DNA of 43,516 nt from JANQPA01 sp964628385 (GTDB lineage Bacteria > Bacteroidota > Bacteroidia > Chitinophagales > Saprospiraceae). How positions within the stretch are numbered: the first letter of the stretch is position 1; every line of letters begins with the position of its first letter. Below are positions 34,611 to 41,993 of this stretch, piece by piece. The notes under the pieces are model-generated. The model did no database searches. It was not told the origin of the DNA and worked only from the letters and a program-made list of their open reading frames with translations. The position numbers and the translations under genes were made by a program. The stretch lies in the NCBI GenBank assembly GCA_964628385.1, contig CAZVOD010000036.1, forward strand, positions 1 to 43,516, in the 5' to 3' direction.

Positions 34611-35387
34611 ATGAATAAAATGAGTATTCTTTTTTTACCACTATTGATTTTTTTGTTGGGGTGTACTGATAACAACTCTACTGATAATATGCAGCTTGAG
34701 GGTGATGTGCAATTAAATTTCAGGGCCAGTTTTGAAAATGATGATCTGGTGATGTATGACCAAACTTACAGCTATGAGGATGATATGTCGCTGAGATTCC
34801 AGCTTTTTCAGTTTTATATTTCTCACGTTGCTTTGGTAAAAGAAATGCAAGATACCATTAATGGTGGTGTAGAGCTGTTGGATGTTGCATTGGTGTCCTA
34901 CCAGGATATTCAATCGGTACAAGCGGCTGAGGAAGGTGTGAGCATATCTTTATCAGAAGTTCCGGCAGGGCTATACAAAGGAATTAAATTGGGGATAGGA
35001 GTAGCTGATGATTTGAATGTCACACAACCGGGAGATCACCCCGCTGGTCACCCTTTAAGTGATAATTACTGGACTGCCGCTACCGGCTATATCTTTACCA
35101 AGATAGAAGGTAACGCTGATCTGGATGGGTCCGGAAATTATGATCAGAAATTAACGTTCCACATCGGTGCAGGGGAGCTATACCGCGAAAAAATGTTTAT
35201 AGAGGATATAGAAGTTCCTGCTTCGGGCCTATTAAATCTCAACTTCAGTATTGATGTTAATGATATCCTAGTGAGTGGAGGTGATTATCTCGATTTTCGA
35301 ACAGTTAATCAAGATCATACTAACAATATGGAAGTCGCTGCATTTATAGCCAACAATCTTGCTGCCGCGATAAATATGGATAAGTAA
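34611..35387 (+). CDS. MbnP-like lipoprotein, paralogue 2 (keeps the Trp)
   Basis: This 258-residue lipoprotein has its lipobox at LLGC (C18). MbnP landmarks are LNFRASFENDDLVMYDQTY, LRFQLFQFYISHVALVK (about 61-77), LSEVPAGLYKGIKLGIGV, GHPLSDNYWTAATGYIFTKI (147-166) and LTFHIGAGELYR. W154 in NYW...GY is its only tryptophan and aligns with the family segment where Trp is converted to kynurenine for copper binding in Methylosinus MbnP. It ends one base before the ATG of the first diheme peroxidase-like gene, so co-translation with its presumed modifying partner is very likely. Confidence 0.87.
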   Translation: MNKMSILFLPLLIFLLGCTDNNSTDNMQLEGDVQLNFRASFENDDLVMYDQTYSYEDDMSLRFQLFQFYISHVALVKEMQDTINGGVELLDVALVSYQDIQSVQAAEEGVSISLSEVPAGLYKGIKLGIGVADDLNVTQPGDHPAGHPLSDNYWTAATGYIFTKIEGNADLDGSGNYDQKLTFHIGAGELYREKMFIEDIEVPASGLLNLNFSIDVNDILVSGGDYLDFRTVNQDHTNNMEVAAFIANNLAAAINMDK

Positions 35388-35388
35388 A

Positions 35389-36459
35389 ATGAAAAAATTA
35401 TGGACGGGGGCTGTCCTGCTTTTGTGGATTGTAATGGTAATATCCTGTGATTTCTCCCTGCAAAAGGAAGGAAATACAGAGCAGGTACTAACTGATCAAC
35501 CAGCTGAGTTTGTAGCAATGCAAGTGCCGGAGCATAACCCGATGCAAAAGCAAAAGATAGCGCTAGGCCGAATGCTTTTTTATGACCCCGTACTTTCGAT
35601 AGATAGTACAATTTCTTGTTCCAGCTGTCATCTACAACAGCTGGCTTTTACGGATGGCCGCCCGAAGAGTATCGGTGTAAGGGGCCGGAAAGGCCAGCGG
35701 TCAGCTTTATCACTGGCTAATGTAGGGTATTATTATAAAGGTTTATTTTGGGACGGTAAATCAGCAACTCTTGAAGCGCAAGTGGTTCATCCCATTACTG
35801 ACACTTTAGAGATGGCTGCCGGCTGGGATATAGTAGTTAGCCGGTTGAGTAAAATGAAGAGGTATAAACAAGCTTTCGCGGAAGCTTTTGGAGGTTCTCC
35901 TGATGAAATTACGCCTTTACAAGTGGCACAATGTCTTGCTCAGTTTCAGCGTACTATCGTGAGCAACAACAGTAAATACGATCGCCACATTAGAGGAGAA
36001 ATTGAATTGACGGCAACTGAACGCAGAGGAATGGCTATTTTCTTTGATGAGTCTGATACATTACCAAAATCTGAATGCGGCCACTGCCATACCGACCCAC
36101 TATTTACCAATCAAAAATTTGAAAATAACGGTATAGACCCATTTGATCAAATAGAAAAGGACAGGGGGCGACAAGAGATTACAGGCAACCGCTACGATAA
36201 AGGGAAGTTCAGAGTACCAACGCTCAGAAATATAGCGCTGACAGCACCGTATATGCACGATGGACGGTTTGAAACTTTACAGGCAGTTATTGATCATTAT
36301 GCTTCCGGTGGCCACGCGGGGATTAATGTGAGTCCAAATGTTATGCCGTTGCAGCTGGGAGAAAGGGACAAAAAGGATTTGATAGCTTTCCTCAATGCCT
36401 TAACGGACTCTACACTGATAGTCGATCCATCTCTATCTGATCCTTTTACTCTGGATTGA
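35389..36459 (+). CDS. Diheme cytochrome c peroxidase / MbnH-like lipoprotein 1
   Basis: This 356-residue lipoprotein (lipobox VISC, C20) of the bacterial CCP/MauG superfamily has two heme c sites: CSSCH (C77, C80, H81) and CGHCH (C230, C233, H234). Other signatures are ALGRMLFYDPVLS, FTDG, the conserved Trp in FWDGKS (W121), KFRVPTLRNIALTAPYMHDG (candidate heme ligand M289 or H290), and HYASGGH near the end. Classical members reduce peroxide; MbnH members instead oxidise a Trp of MbnP. The tight link with an MbnP-like gene (one base apart) points to the second role, but peroxidase activity cannot be excluded. Confidence 0.9.
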   Translation: MKKLWTGAVLLLWIVMVISCDFSLQKEGNTEQVLTDQPAEFVAMQVPEHNPMQKQKIALGRMLFYDPVLSIDSTISCSSCHLQQLAFTDGRPKSIGVRGRKGQRSALSLANVGYYYKGLFWDGKSATLEAQVVHPITDTLEMAAGWDIVVSRLSKMKRYKQAFAEAFGGSPDEITPLQVAQCLAQFQRTIVSNNSKYDRHIRGEIELTATERRGMAIFFDESDTLPKSECGHCHTDPLFTNQKFENNGIDPFDQIEKDRGRQEITGNRYDKGKFRVPTLRNIALTAPYMHDGRFETLQAVIDHYASGGHAGINVSPNVMPLQLGERDKKDLIAFLNALTDSTLIVDPSLSDPFTLD

Positions 36460-36513
36460 CGTTTATTTTTTAGGCTAATAATATAATCCAGATAGTTTTC
36501 AAAGAGAAATAAT

Positions 36514-37629
36514 ATGAAGCGATTAAGTGTATTTTTAATTATTGTTTTATCCATCCTAGCTTGTACCGAAAAAATGGATATGAATTCTTGTGTGGATTGT
36601 GAAAAAAATGATTTGATAGAAGGCCCATTTGATCCTACTCCGTATGAGCTGATAGTACCGGATTGGCTACCGGAGCCGTCTATTCCGGAAGATAATCCGC
36701 TGACTATTGCCGGAGTAGAACTGGGGCGTCATCTATTTTATGATCCTATCTTATCGTCTGATAGCACTCAGTCTTGTGGCAGTTGCCATAATCCTGAGCT
36801 GGCTTTTACTGATGGTCAGACGTTGAGTAGGGGAGTGCTCGGTATGGAGGGAATCCGTAATTCTATGTCGCTGGTGAATCTGGCTATGAATACCAACGGT
36901 TTTTTCTGGGATGGAAGAGTGAAAACGCTTGAGGAACAAGCTATCATCCCAATTGAAGACCATCTGGAGATGAACGAGACATGGGATAATGCGGAAAAAA
37001 AGCTGAGAAGGCACCAGCGCTATCCCGTCATGTTTAAAAAAGCTTTTGGCATAGACAAAAAAGCCGAAATAACCAGAGACCTTGCCGTGAAGGCTATCGC
37101 TCAATTCGAGCGTACGCTAATCAGTGCGAATTCCAGATATGATAAGATCGTTTGGGAGAATGATGGTTGGCCAACTGATTCAGAGCTCAGAGGGCAGCAG
37201 TTGTTCTTCTTTGAAGAGCTACCTCAAAATCAAGCGCACCCCGGTTGTTCTCACTGTCATTTCGCTCCTAATTTTACAGATAACAACTACAAGAATAATG
37301 GCCTGGATGATGTTAATGAACTAACAGCGTTCAAAGATTATGGTAGAGGAGGAGCTAACGGCAATGTCTTTGACAATGGTAAGTTTAGAGTGCCTTCGTT
37401 GAGAAATGTTGAGCTAACAGCTCCTTACATGCACGATGGCCGTTTTGAAGTGCTGGAGGAAGTACTGGATCATTATAGTAGTGGTGGGCACGGAGTGATC
37501 AACGAAGACCCAAATATTCAACCATTTACCTTAAGTGAACAAGATAAAAAGGACCTGGTCGCCTTTTTGAAAATGCTCACTGATACTTCTTTTGTCAATA
37601 ATCCAGCTTTTCAGTCCCCTTTTGAATAG
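36514..37629 (+). CDS. Diheme cytochrome c peroxidase / MbnH-like lipoprotein 2
   Basis: This 371-residue paralogue of the previous gene has its lipobox at LACT (C17). Its heme sites are CGSCH (C88, C91, H92) and CSHCH (C245, C248, H249). It shares LGRHLFYDPILSSDST, ELAFTDG, FFWDGR (W132), FRVPSLRNVELTAPYMHDGRF and HYSSGGH. It carries two extra Cys near the N-terminus (C26, C29) and a slightly longer insert before the second heme. It lies 54 bp after the first copy and ends at a strong terminator (37661-37700), so it closes the operon. Two MbnH-like enzymes next to two MbnP-like proteins suggest duplicated enzyme-substrate pairs. Confidence 0.9.
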   Translation: MKRLSVFLIIVLSILACTEKMDMNSCVDCEKNDLIEGPFDPTPYELIVPDWLPEPSIPEDNPLTIAGVELGRHLFYDPILSSDSTQSCGSCHNPELAFTDGQTLSRGVLGMEGIRNSMSLVNLAMNTNGFFWDGRVKTLEEQAIIPIEDHLEMNETWDNAEKKLRRHQRYPVMFKKAFGIDKKAEITRDLAVKAIAQFERTLISANSRYDKIVWENDGWPTDSELRGQQLFFFEELPQNQAHPGCSHCHFAPNFTDNNYKNNGLDDVNELTAFKDYGRGGANGNVFDNGKFRVPSLRNVELTAPYMHDGRFEVLEEVLDHYSSGGHGVINEDPNIQPFTLSEQDKKDLVAFLKMLTDTSFVNNPAFQSPFE

Positions 37630-37660
37630 AAAAGCTCAGTAGAATTCAGAAAAATCAATA

Positions 37661-37700
37661 AAAAAAGGAGAAAAAATTCAGTTTTTTTCTCCTTTTTTTT
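37661..37700 (+). terminator. Intrinsic terminator of the MbnP/MbnH-like operon
   Basis: AAAAAAGGAGAAAAAA pairs with TTTTTTTCTCCTTTTTT across a 5-nt loop and runs into a T-tract. It starts 31 bp after the last stop codon. The A/T-symmetric stem could also work on the minus strand. Confidence 0.75.
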
Positions 37701-37874
37701 ATTTTAATTTTCACAAAAAAGCTATAAAAACATCTGTTTTTAGGTGAGTATTGGGTTTTAAATTCTTCACAATATTGTTATCATGTACTTGTTAGACCCT
37801 ATAGAATTTAAGATGTTTGTAATGTCAAACGGATTGAAACGGTAAAAGAACCGAATCAAAAAGTTGGATATGTA

Positions 37875-37930
37875 CATGGGATTCTTTCGTTTGCTATAGC
37901 AAGTCAATTCATTTTTGAATTGACTTGCTA
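37875..37930 (+). ncRNA. Hairpin module 1 (possible small RNA or leader)
   Basis: CATGGGATT at 37875-37883 contains a seven-codon micro-ORF (ATG GGA TTC TTT CGT TTG CTA TAG). Its stop codon overlaps a perfect 15-bp stem TAGCAAGTCAATTCA / TGAATTGACTTGCTA (37897-37911, 37916-37930) with a TTTT loop. No T-run follows, unlike modules 2 and 3. Transcription is not shown by the sequence. Confidence 0.4.
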
Positions 37931-38017
37931 GATGCAAATTTTAAAAATGATTAATCACTCCACCACTTTAGGAGTTTAAAATATACTCAGCTTACGCTGA
38001 ATTTAGTTCGCAGATGT

Positions 38018-38078
38018 TCATGGGATTATAACTATTAATGGTAAGTCGTATCAAAGATTTGATGCGACTTATTTTTTT
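38018..38078 (+). ncRNA. Hairpin module 2 (possible small RNA with terminator)
   Basis: TTCATGGGATTATAA (the micro-ORF ATG GGA TTA TAA) is followed after about 10 bp by the stem AAGTCGTATCAAA / TTTGATGCGACTT (38043-38070, one T-G pair) and TTTTTTT. It shares about 45 bp with module 3, including the stem core GATGCGACTT. No promoter of the TAnnTTTG kind is obvious just upstream. Confidence 0.45.
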
Positions 38079-38228
38079 GCATTAAAACGCAAAATTAAAA
38101 ATTTTTTGGGATCAAACTTCGTTATATAGATGTATTTATGGAGAGAAAAAGTTAAATTGTTATTAATATATAGCTAAACAGAACAAACTACCGGTCTTAA
38201 ATTGTTCCTCACATAAAACAAACAATAC

Positions 38229-38350
38229 AATAAGCTCCGTTATAAAGAATATTCATGGGATTATAATTTGTTAGTAGTTAGGTCGCATCCATCTCCAAAA
38301 GGATGCGACTTTTTATTTTCCAGATTATTTTTTATCGAACGGAGCTTATT
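38229..38350. repeat. Inverted repeat enclosing module 3
   Basis: AATAAGCTCCGTT (38229-38241) and AACGGAGCTTATT (38338-38350) are exact reverse complements, 96 bp apart, bracketing the CATGGGATT module and its terminator. They would form the basal stem of a larger cruciform or RNA fold. Confidence 0.6.
38253..38318 (+). ncRNA. Hairpin module 3 (possible small RNA with terminator)
   Basis: TTCATGGGATTATAA (again ATG GGA TTA TAA) is followed by GTTAG and the perfect stem GTCGCATCC / GGATGCGAC (38282-38290, 38301-38309) with a 10-nt loop and a T-rich tail. It is enclosed by 13-bp perfect inverted repeats at 38229-38241 and 38338-38350. Confidence 0.45.
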
Positions 38351-38444
38351 TGCTCAGAAGGTCTAGTCAACCTTACTTCACAGTTATTCAAGTGAAGCAA
38401 TGCGAGAGCCTCCTGAGTTTGTGAAGTGCCTAATTTTTAGTCTT

Positions 38445-39020
38445 TCACCTTCCCATAATAAAGTTCATAGCTGATTTGTAGGCCTCCACGGGAAGCGTTC
38501 TAAAATCACTTTCCGGCTTTTCTGGTTTATAAGTTCTATAGACTTCGTCTGGTAATTGATCAAAACTAGCTGCTTTCTTTTCCAAAGTTGCAATTGGGCG
38601 ATCATTTTCATAGTAAAATTCCCTGGCGTATACCATACTTCCGTTTCTTCCTGTTTCACGCAAACTTAGCAGTTGCCTGTCTTTTAGGAAATATTGAGCA
38701 ACGTAGCTACCATCGGCTGCCTGAGCATTGATTAATACCGGCTCATTGTTGATATAGCGAACAGTCACCTCCAGGGTTGTATCTCCTCTAGTAACGGTAA
38801 GCGGTCCCTTTTTTTGAAGGCTATCCCGTAAGCTTTCCAGAGAGTCAGCGTAAGCATTTATAGAAGAATAAACCGCAGCCTGAGCTTCATTTTCTACTTG
38901 TCCCTGTACAACTTCTTCAGGATTTTTACTGCCTTCACAGGCATAAAATGCAATGGATAACGCAATGGCAAAGAGCAGCGTATGGCTCCGCCCCAAAAAA
39001 CGGTTTTTTAAATAGATCAT
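38445..39020 (-). CDS. Lipoprotein of unknown function
   Basis: This 191-residue lipoprotein has a signal peptide ending at the lipobox FYAC (C28). The mature part starts with an acidic linker and a helical stretch (SSINAYADSLESLRDSLQKK), followed by a small beta-rich domain (TVRYINNEPVLINAQA, YVAQYFLKDRQLLSLRETG). I do not recognise the family. The start ATG at 39020 gives a suitable basic n-region. The pullulanase gene lies upstream on the same strand, 124 bp away, so joint transcription is possible but not evident. Confidence 0.8.
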   Translation of the reverse strand: MIYLKNRFLGRSHTLLFAIALSIAFYACEGSKNPEEVVQGQVENEAQAAVYSSINAYADSLESLRDSLQKKGPLTVTRGDTTLEVTVRYINNEPVLINAQAADGSYVAQYFLKDRQLLSLRETGRNGSMVYAREFYYENDRPIATLEKKAASFDQLPDEVYRTYKPEKPESDFRTLPVEAYKSAMNFIMGR

Positions 39021-39144
39021 CTAGATTATAATTTTTCTTGCTTTAAATTTTACTGGAGATGACTCCGTACAACAGATTAATTCAAAAAATAGGAGAATAG
39101 GTGAGCGTAGAATTAATGTTCTATTCTCACCCTTCGATGTAAAA

Positions 39145-41139
39145 TTAATCTTTTTGAGCCAAAATAATTGAAGAGAAGGGCTGAATGCTCACTTCGCCTT
39201 CAATAGAAGAAGCCTGCTCATACTCATAAATATTCAGTTGGTTAAGTATGATTCTCCACTCTCCGTCCGGTAGTTCCATGGCATATTCCGAATCATTGGA
39301 GTTGAAAGCTACCAGTATGTTTTTCCAGCTATCCTGGTTAGCGTGGTCTTTTAGTTTGTAGGCGATAAGATTTTCATTGTCTATTTCCATAAATTCGAGG
39401 TGGTTGCGTACCTTTTGATCACTGGTCATTCTAAAGGCAGGGTGAGCTTTTCTGAGCTTGATTAGCTTGGTGGTATAGTTGACTACATCCAGGTGCTCGG
39501 TAAGCTTGCTCCAGTCGATCTGATTGATGGCATCTGGTGATTCATAAGAATTTTCCACTCCGTTCTTGGACCTGAGAATCTCTGAGCCCGCGTGAAGAAA
39601 AGGAATTCCCTGGCTGGTCAGGACTAAGGTAAGTCCCATCAAATGCATACGCTTTTTGACTTCTTCTGTAGCATCAGGGTTAGTGATGTTAATCTTGTCC
39701 CACAATGTATGATTATCATGACAGGAAGCATATGTGATCGTTTTAAGTGGCGAATCGGCCCAGGGCGCATTGGAATAATTGACTTTTGGGTAATTCAGCT
39801 GTGAGTGACGGGTGGCGGCTACAATACCAAATTTAATACTTTCTTTAAGGCTATCTGCTCCCTGGATAAAACCACCAGCTTCAGGCGTAAAAACATGCCC
39901 TTTGATGCCATCTCTGATATCATCGCTAAACACAGAGACACTATCGAGTTGGGAAGCATTAGCTTTTAACGCTGCCTCATCCTGATTCAGTGGAGTGCTG
40001 CCGGCTGTCCATCCTTCTCCGTAAAGAAAAATACTGGGATCAATAGCTCTGGCCGCGGCACTGATCTCATTCATCGTCGTAATATCATGTAAGCCCATTA
40101 GATCAAACCTAAAGCCATCAATATGGTATTCATTGATCCAATGCAATACAGACTCCTTAATGAATTTCCTGACCATTGGCTTCTCAGAAGCTATCTCATT
40201 ACCACAAGCTGAGCCATCCGAAAAGCTGTCCAACGAATCCAGGCGGTAATAATATTTAGGAACCAGTTGGTTAAAATTAGATTCTTCGGTATAGCCAGTA
40301 TGATTGTATACGACATCCATGATGACCCGAAGGCCGTTTTCGTGCAATGTTTTGACCATTTCCTTGAATTCTCTTATTCTCACCCGGCCATCGTAGGGGT
40401 CTGTGGAGTAGCTACCCTCCGGCGCATTGTAATTTTGGGGATCATACCCCCAATTGAAGTCATTATCCTCCAGTGAGGTCTCATCAATTGATCTGAAATC
40501 AAAACAAGGCAACAGGTGGATATGAGTCACGCCAAGTGATTTGATGTGCTCCAGTCCGGTTTTGAATCCGTCGCTGTTTTGAGTACCCAATTCTGCCAGG
40601 CTCAGGAACTTGCCCTTATTTTTAATACCTGACTCCGGGTGCATGGATAGGTCACGGATGTGTAGCTCATAAATAACAATTTCTGAATAATCCTTAAGTT
40701 CAGGCCTCTGGTCATTATCCCATCCGGAAGGATTTAATGCTTCAAAATCCACGATCATGCCTCTTTGCCCATTTACACCTACTGCTTTGGCATACGGATC
40801 TGTTACTTCTTCTTGCCATTGACCATTAATTCTTGCTTGTACTGTATAATATTTATTCTTTTGGTCACCCGAAATTTCGGCTTTCCAGGTCCCATCCTGA
40901 TCAGCTCTCAGGTTGACTACTTCGTTGGGGTTGCCGCCCTCGCCGGTATCGTACAATCTTAATCGTACGCTTTCTGCGGTCGGGGCCCAGACTTTAAAGA
41001 TGGTAGATTCCGGTGAATAACTCATACCGAGATCATCACCCGTGTACACAGGGTATTGTTCCATTTGATCCGCTCGATTATTGTTACAGGAAAAAGCCAG
41101 AATGCTTAGTAGAAAGAGTTGGAATAGTTTCTTCTTCAT
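39145..41139 (-). CDS. pulA: Type I pullulanase, lipoprotein
   Basis: This 664-residue debranching enzyme hydrolyses alpha-1,6 links of pullulan, starch or glycogen. The lipobox AFSC (C18) places it on a membrane outside the cytoplasm. A CBM48-like domain (about 45-135, STIFKVWAPTAESVRLRLYD) precedes the GH13 catalytic barrel. The pullulanase I signature FNWGYDP is at 228-234. VVYNHTG (276-282), nucleophile D346 in DGFRFDLMG, acid/base E375 in GEGWT and D475 in CHDNHTLWDK are all present. A C-terminal beta domain ends the protein. No SusC/SusD pair is adjacent, so it is not part of a classical polysaccharide-utilisation locus in this window. Confidence 0.94.
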   Translation of the reverse strand: MKKKLFQLFLLSILAFSCNNNRADQMEQYPVYTGDDLGMSYSPESTIFKVWAPTAESVRLRLYDTGEGGNPNEVVNLRADQDGTWKAEISGDQKNKYYTVQARINGQWQEEVTDPYAKAVGVNGQRGMIVDFEALNPSGWDNDQRPELKDYSEIVIYELHIRDLSMHPESGIKNKGKFLSLAELGTQNSDGFKTGLEHIKSLGVTHIHLLPCFDFRSIDETSLEDNDFNWGYDPQNYNAPEGSYSTDPYDGRVRIREFKEMVKTLHENGLRVIMDVVYNHTGYTEESNFNQLVPKYYYRLDSLDSFSDGSACGNEIASEKPMVRKFIKESVLHWINEYHIDGFRFDLMGLHDITTMNEISAAARAIDPSIFLYGEGWTAGSTPLNQDEAALKANASQLDSVSVFSDDIRDGIKGHVFTPEAGGFIQGADSLKESIKFGIVAATRHSQLNYPKVNYSNAPWADSPLKTITYASCHDNHTLWDKINITNPDATEEVKKRMHLMGLTLVLTSQGIPFLHAGSEILRSKNGVENSYESPDAINQIDWSKLTEHLDVVNYTTKLIKLRKAHPAFRMTSDQKVRNHLEFMEIDNENLIAYKLKDHANQDSWKNILVAFNSNDSEYAMELPDGEWRIILNQLNIYEYEQASSIEGEVSIQPFSSIILAQKD

Positions 41140-41267
41140 TATTTGATTTTTAATATTTTTGATAGGTTTAACGGTAATAGATGATAATTAATTTCGGGGG
41201 TAAAATAAAAAAAGTGGCAAATAAACTGTGTTACTTGCCACCGCAAAGGGATATTGAGTTAAACATG

Positions 41268-41981
41268 CTATATCTTAATGCTGAATTGTAGATTTCCAGC
41301 GAGTTTTTTCATACTTAGCATGGATATATTGACCTGAAAACAGCTGACCGGCCTGCAATTAAGTGCAAAATTAAAGTCACCTGAGGTCCACTCCAGCGTA
41401 CTTGTCAAAATTTTCCAGCTAAAAGCAGTACCCCAGAAGATACCACCCAAATAGCTATTCTGTATAGGACCAATTCTCGTTCCGTATCCTAAATTGAACA
41501 GCATTCGACAATGCTGTTTTAAGGAATAACTTTTAGAGGCAACCGCGTACAAAGCGTGGTGGTAACCATTTCCCAAAGGATCGTGAAAGCCAATGCTCAA
41601 TGCCGGTCGTTGCTCCTGTTCTTCTAGTAATCGTAGTTTTACAAAAACGGATCGATCTCCGATACCAAAATGATCTTTATGCAGAGGCTGCGTCAGCCTC
41701 ATCGTTACTTCCAAAAATGGTAAGTACCCCAAATTGACAAAAAATATCCGATCGCTGACCATCCTGCTGCGGCTAAACTCCAGAAAGCTGTGAGAAGGAG
41801 GTATCCAGGATACACCCATTCCAATCTGGCGGTTGCCACAGTGATAAGCCGTGGGGGTTATGCTCAGGCCCGTACCTCCCAATAGAGTCGTCTGACGCTT
41901 CCATTCCTCCTGTAAAAGACCAGGCTGCCCTTTTACCACGTGAAAACAGAAACAAATTATTAGAACACTTAATAAGCGCAT
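41268..41981 (-). CDS. YjbH-like outer-membrane beta-barrel protein
   Basis: This 237-residue exported protein has a signal peptide (MRLLSVLIICFCFHVVKGQ). It resembles the YjbH family linked to exopolysaccharide production: LLGGTGLSITPTAYHCGNRQIGM near the start, FLEFSRSRMV...NLGYLPFLEVTMRLTQ, DRSVFVKLRLLEE, LSIGFHDPLG and ALYAVASKSYSL. It is much shorter than typical YjbH (about 700 residues), so it covers one barrel-like repeat only. It starts 12 bp after the stop of the lipoprotein gene at 41994-43412, and the two are likely co-transcribed. No exopolysaccharide genes are seen nearby in the window. The assignment is from motif recall. Confidence 0.65.
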   Translation of the reverse strand: MRLLSVLIICFCFHVVKGQPGLLQEEWKRQTTLLGGTGLSITPTAYHCGNRQIGMGVSWIPPSHSFLEFSRSRMVSDRIFFVNLGYLPFLEVTMRLTQPLHKDHFGIGDRSVFVKLRLLEEQEQRPALSIGFHDPLGNGYHHALYAVASKSYSLKQHCRMLFNLGYGTRIGPIQNSYLGGIFWGTAFSWKILTSTLEWTSGDFNFALNCRPVSCFQVNISMLSMKKLAGNLQFSIKI

Positions 41982-41993
41982 CGGGACTCTTTT

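Larger units (their letters stand above)
37701..38444. other. Long gene-free region with repeated hairpin modules
   Basis: No frame longer than a few dozen codons is convincing here. The region is AT-rich and holds three related modules, each beginning CATGGGATT (37875, 38019, 38254) and ending in a hairpin; two of the hairpins are intrinsic-terminator-like. Modules 2 and 3 are alike over about 45 bp. Short extra hairpins (ACTCC/GGAGT near 37957-37975, TCAGC/GCTGA near 37987-38000) and an inverted repeat around module 3 are also present. The individual modules are listed separately. Confidence 0.6.

Noticed and set aside
37875..38318. CRISPR array
   Set aside because: The three repeated units are unevenly spaced (about 144 and 235 bp), vary in sequence and end in different hairpins; no cas genes are near.
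38229..38350. Integron attC site
   Set aside because: The arms lack the core GTTRRRY/RYYYAAC pairing pattern, and no cassette or integrase context is present.
17925..41139. A shared glycogen/trehalose locus joining treS and pulA
   Set aside because: The two genes are about 18 kb apart with unrelated genes between, and the pullulanase is an exported lipoprotein while the TreS fusion is cytoplasmic.
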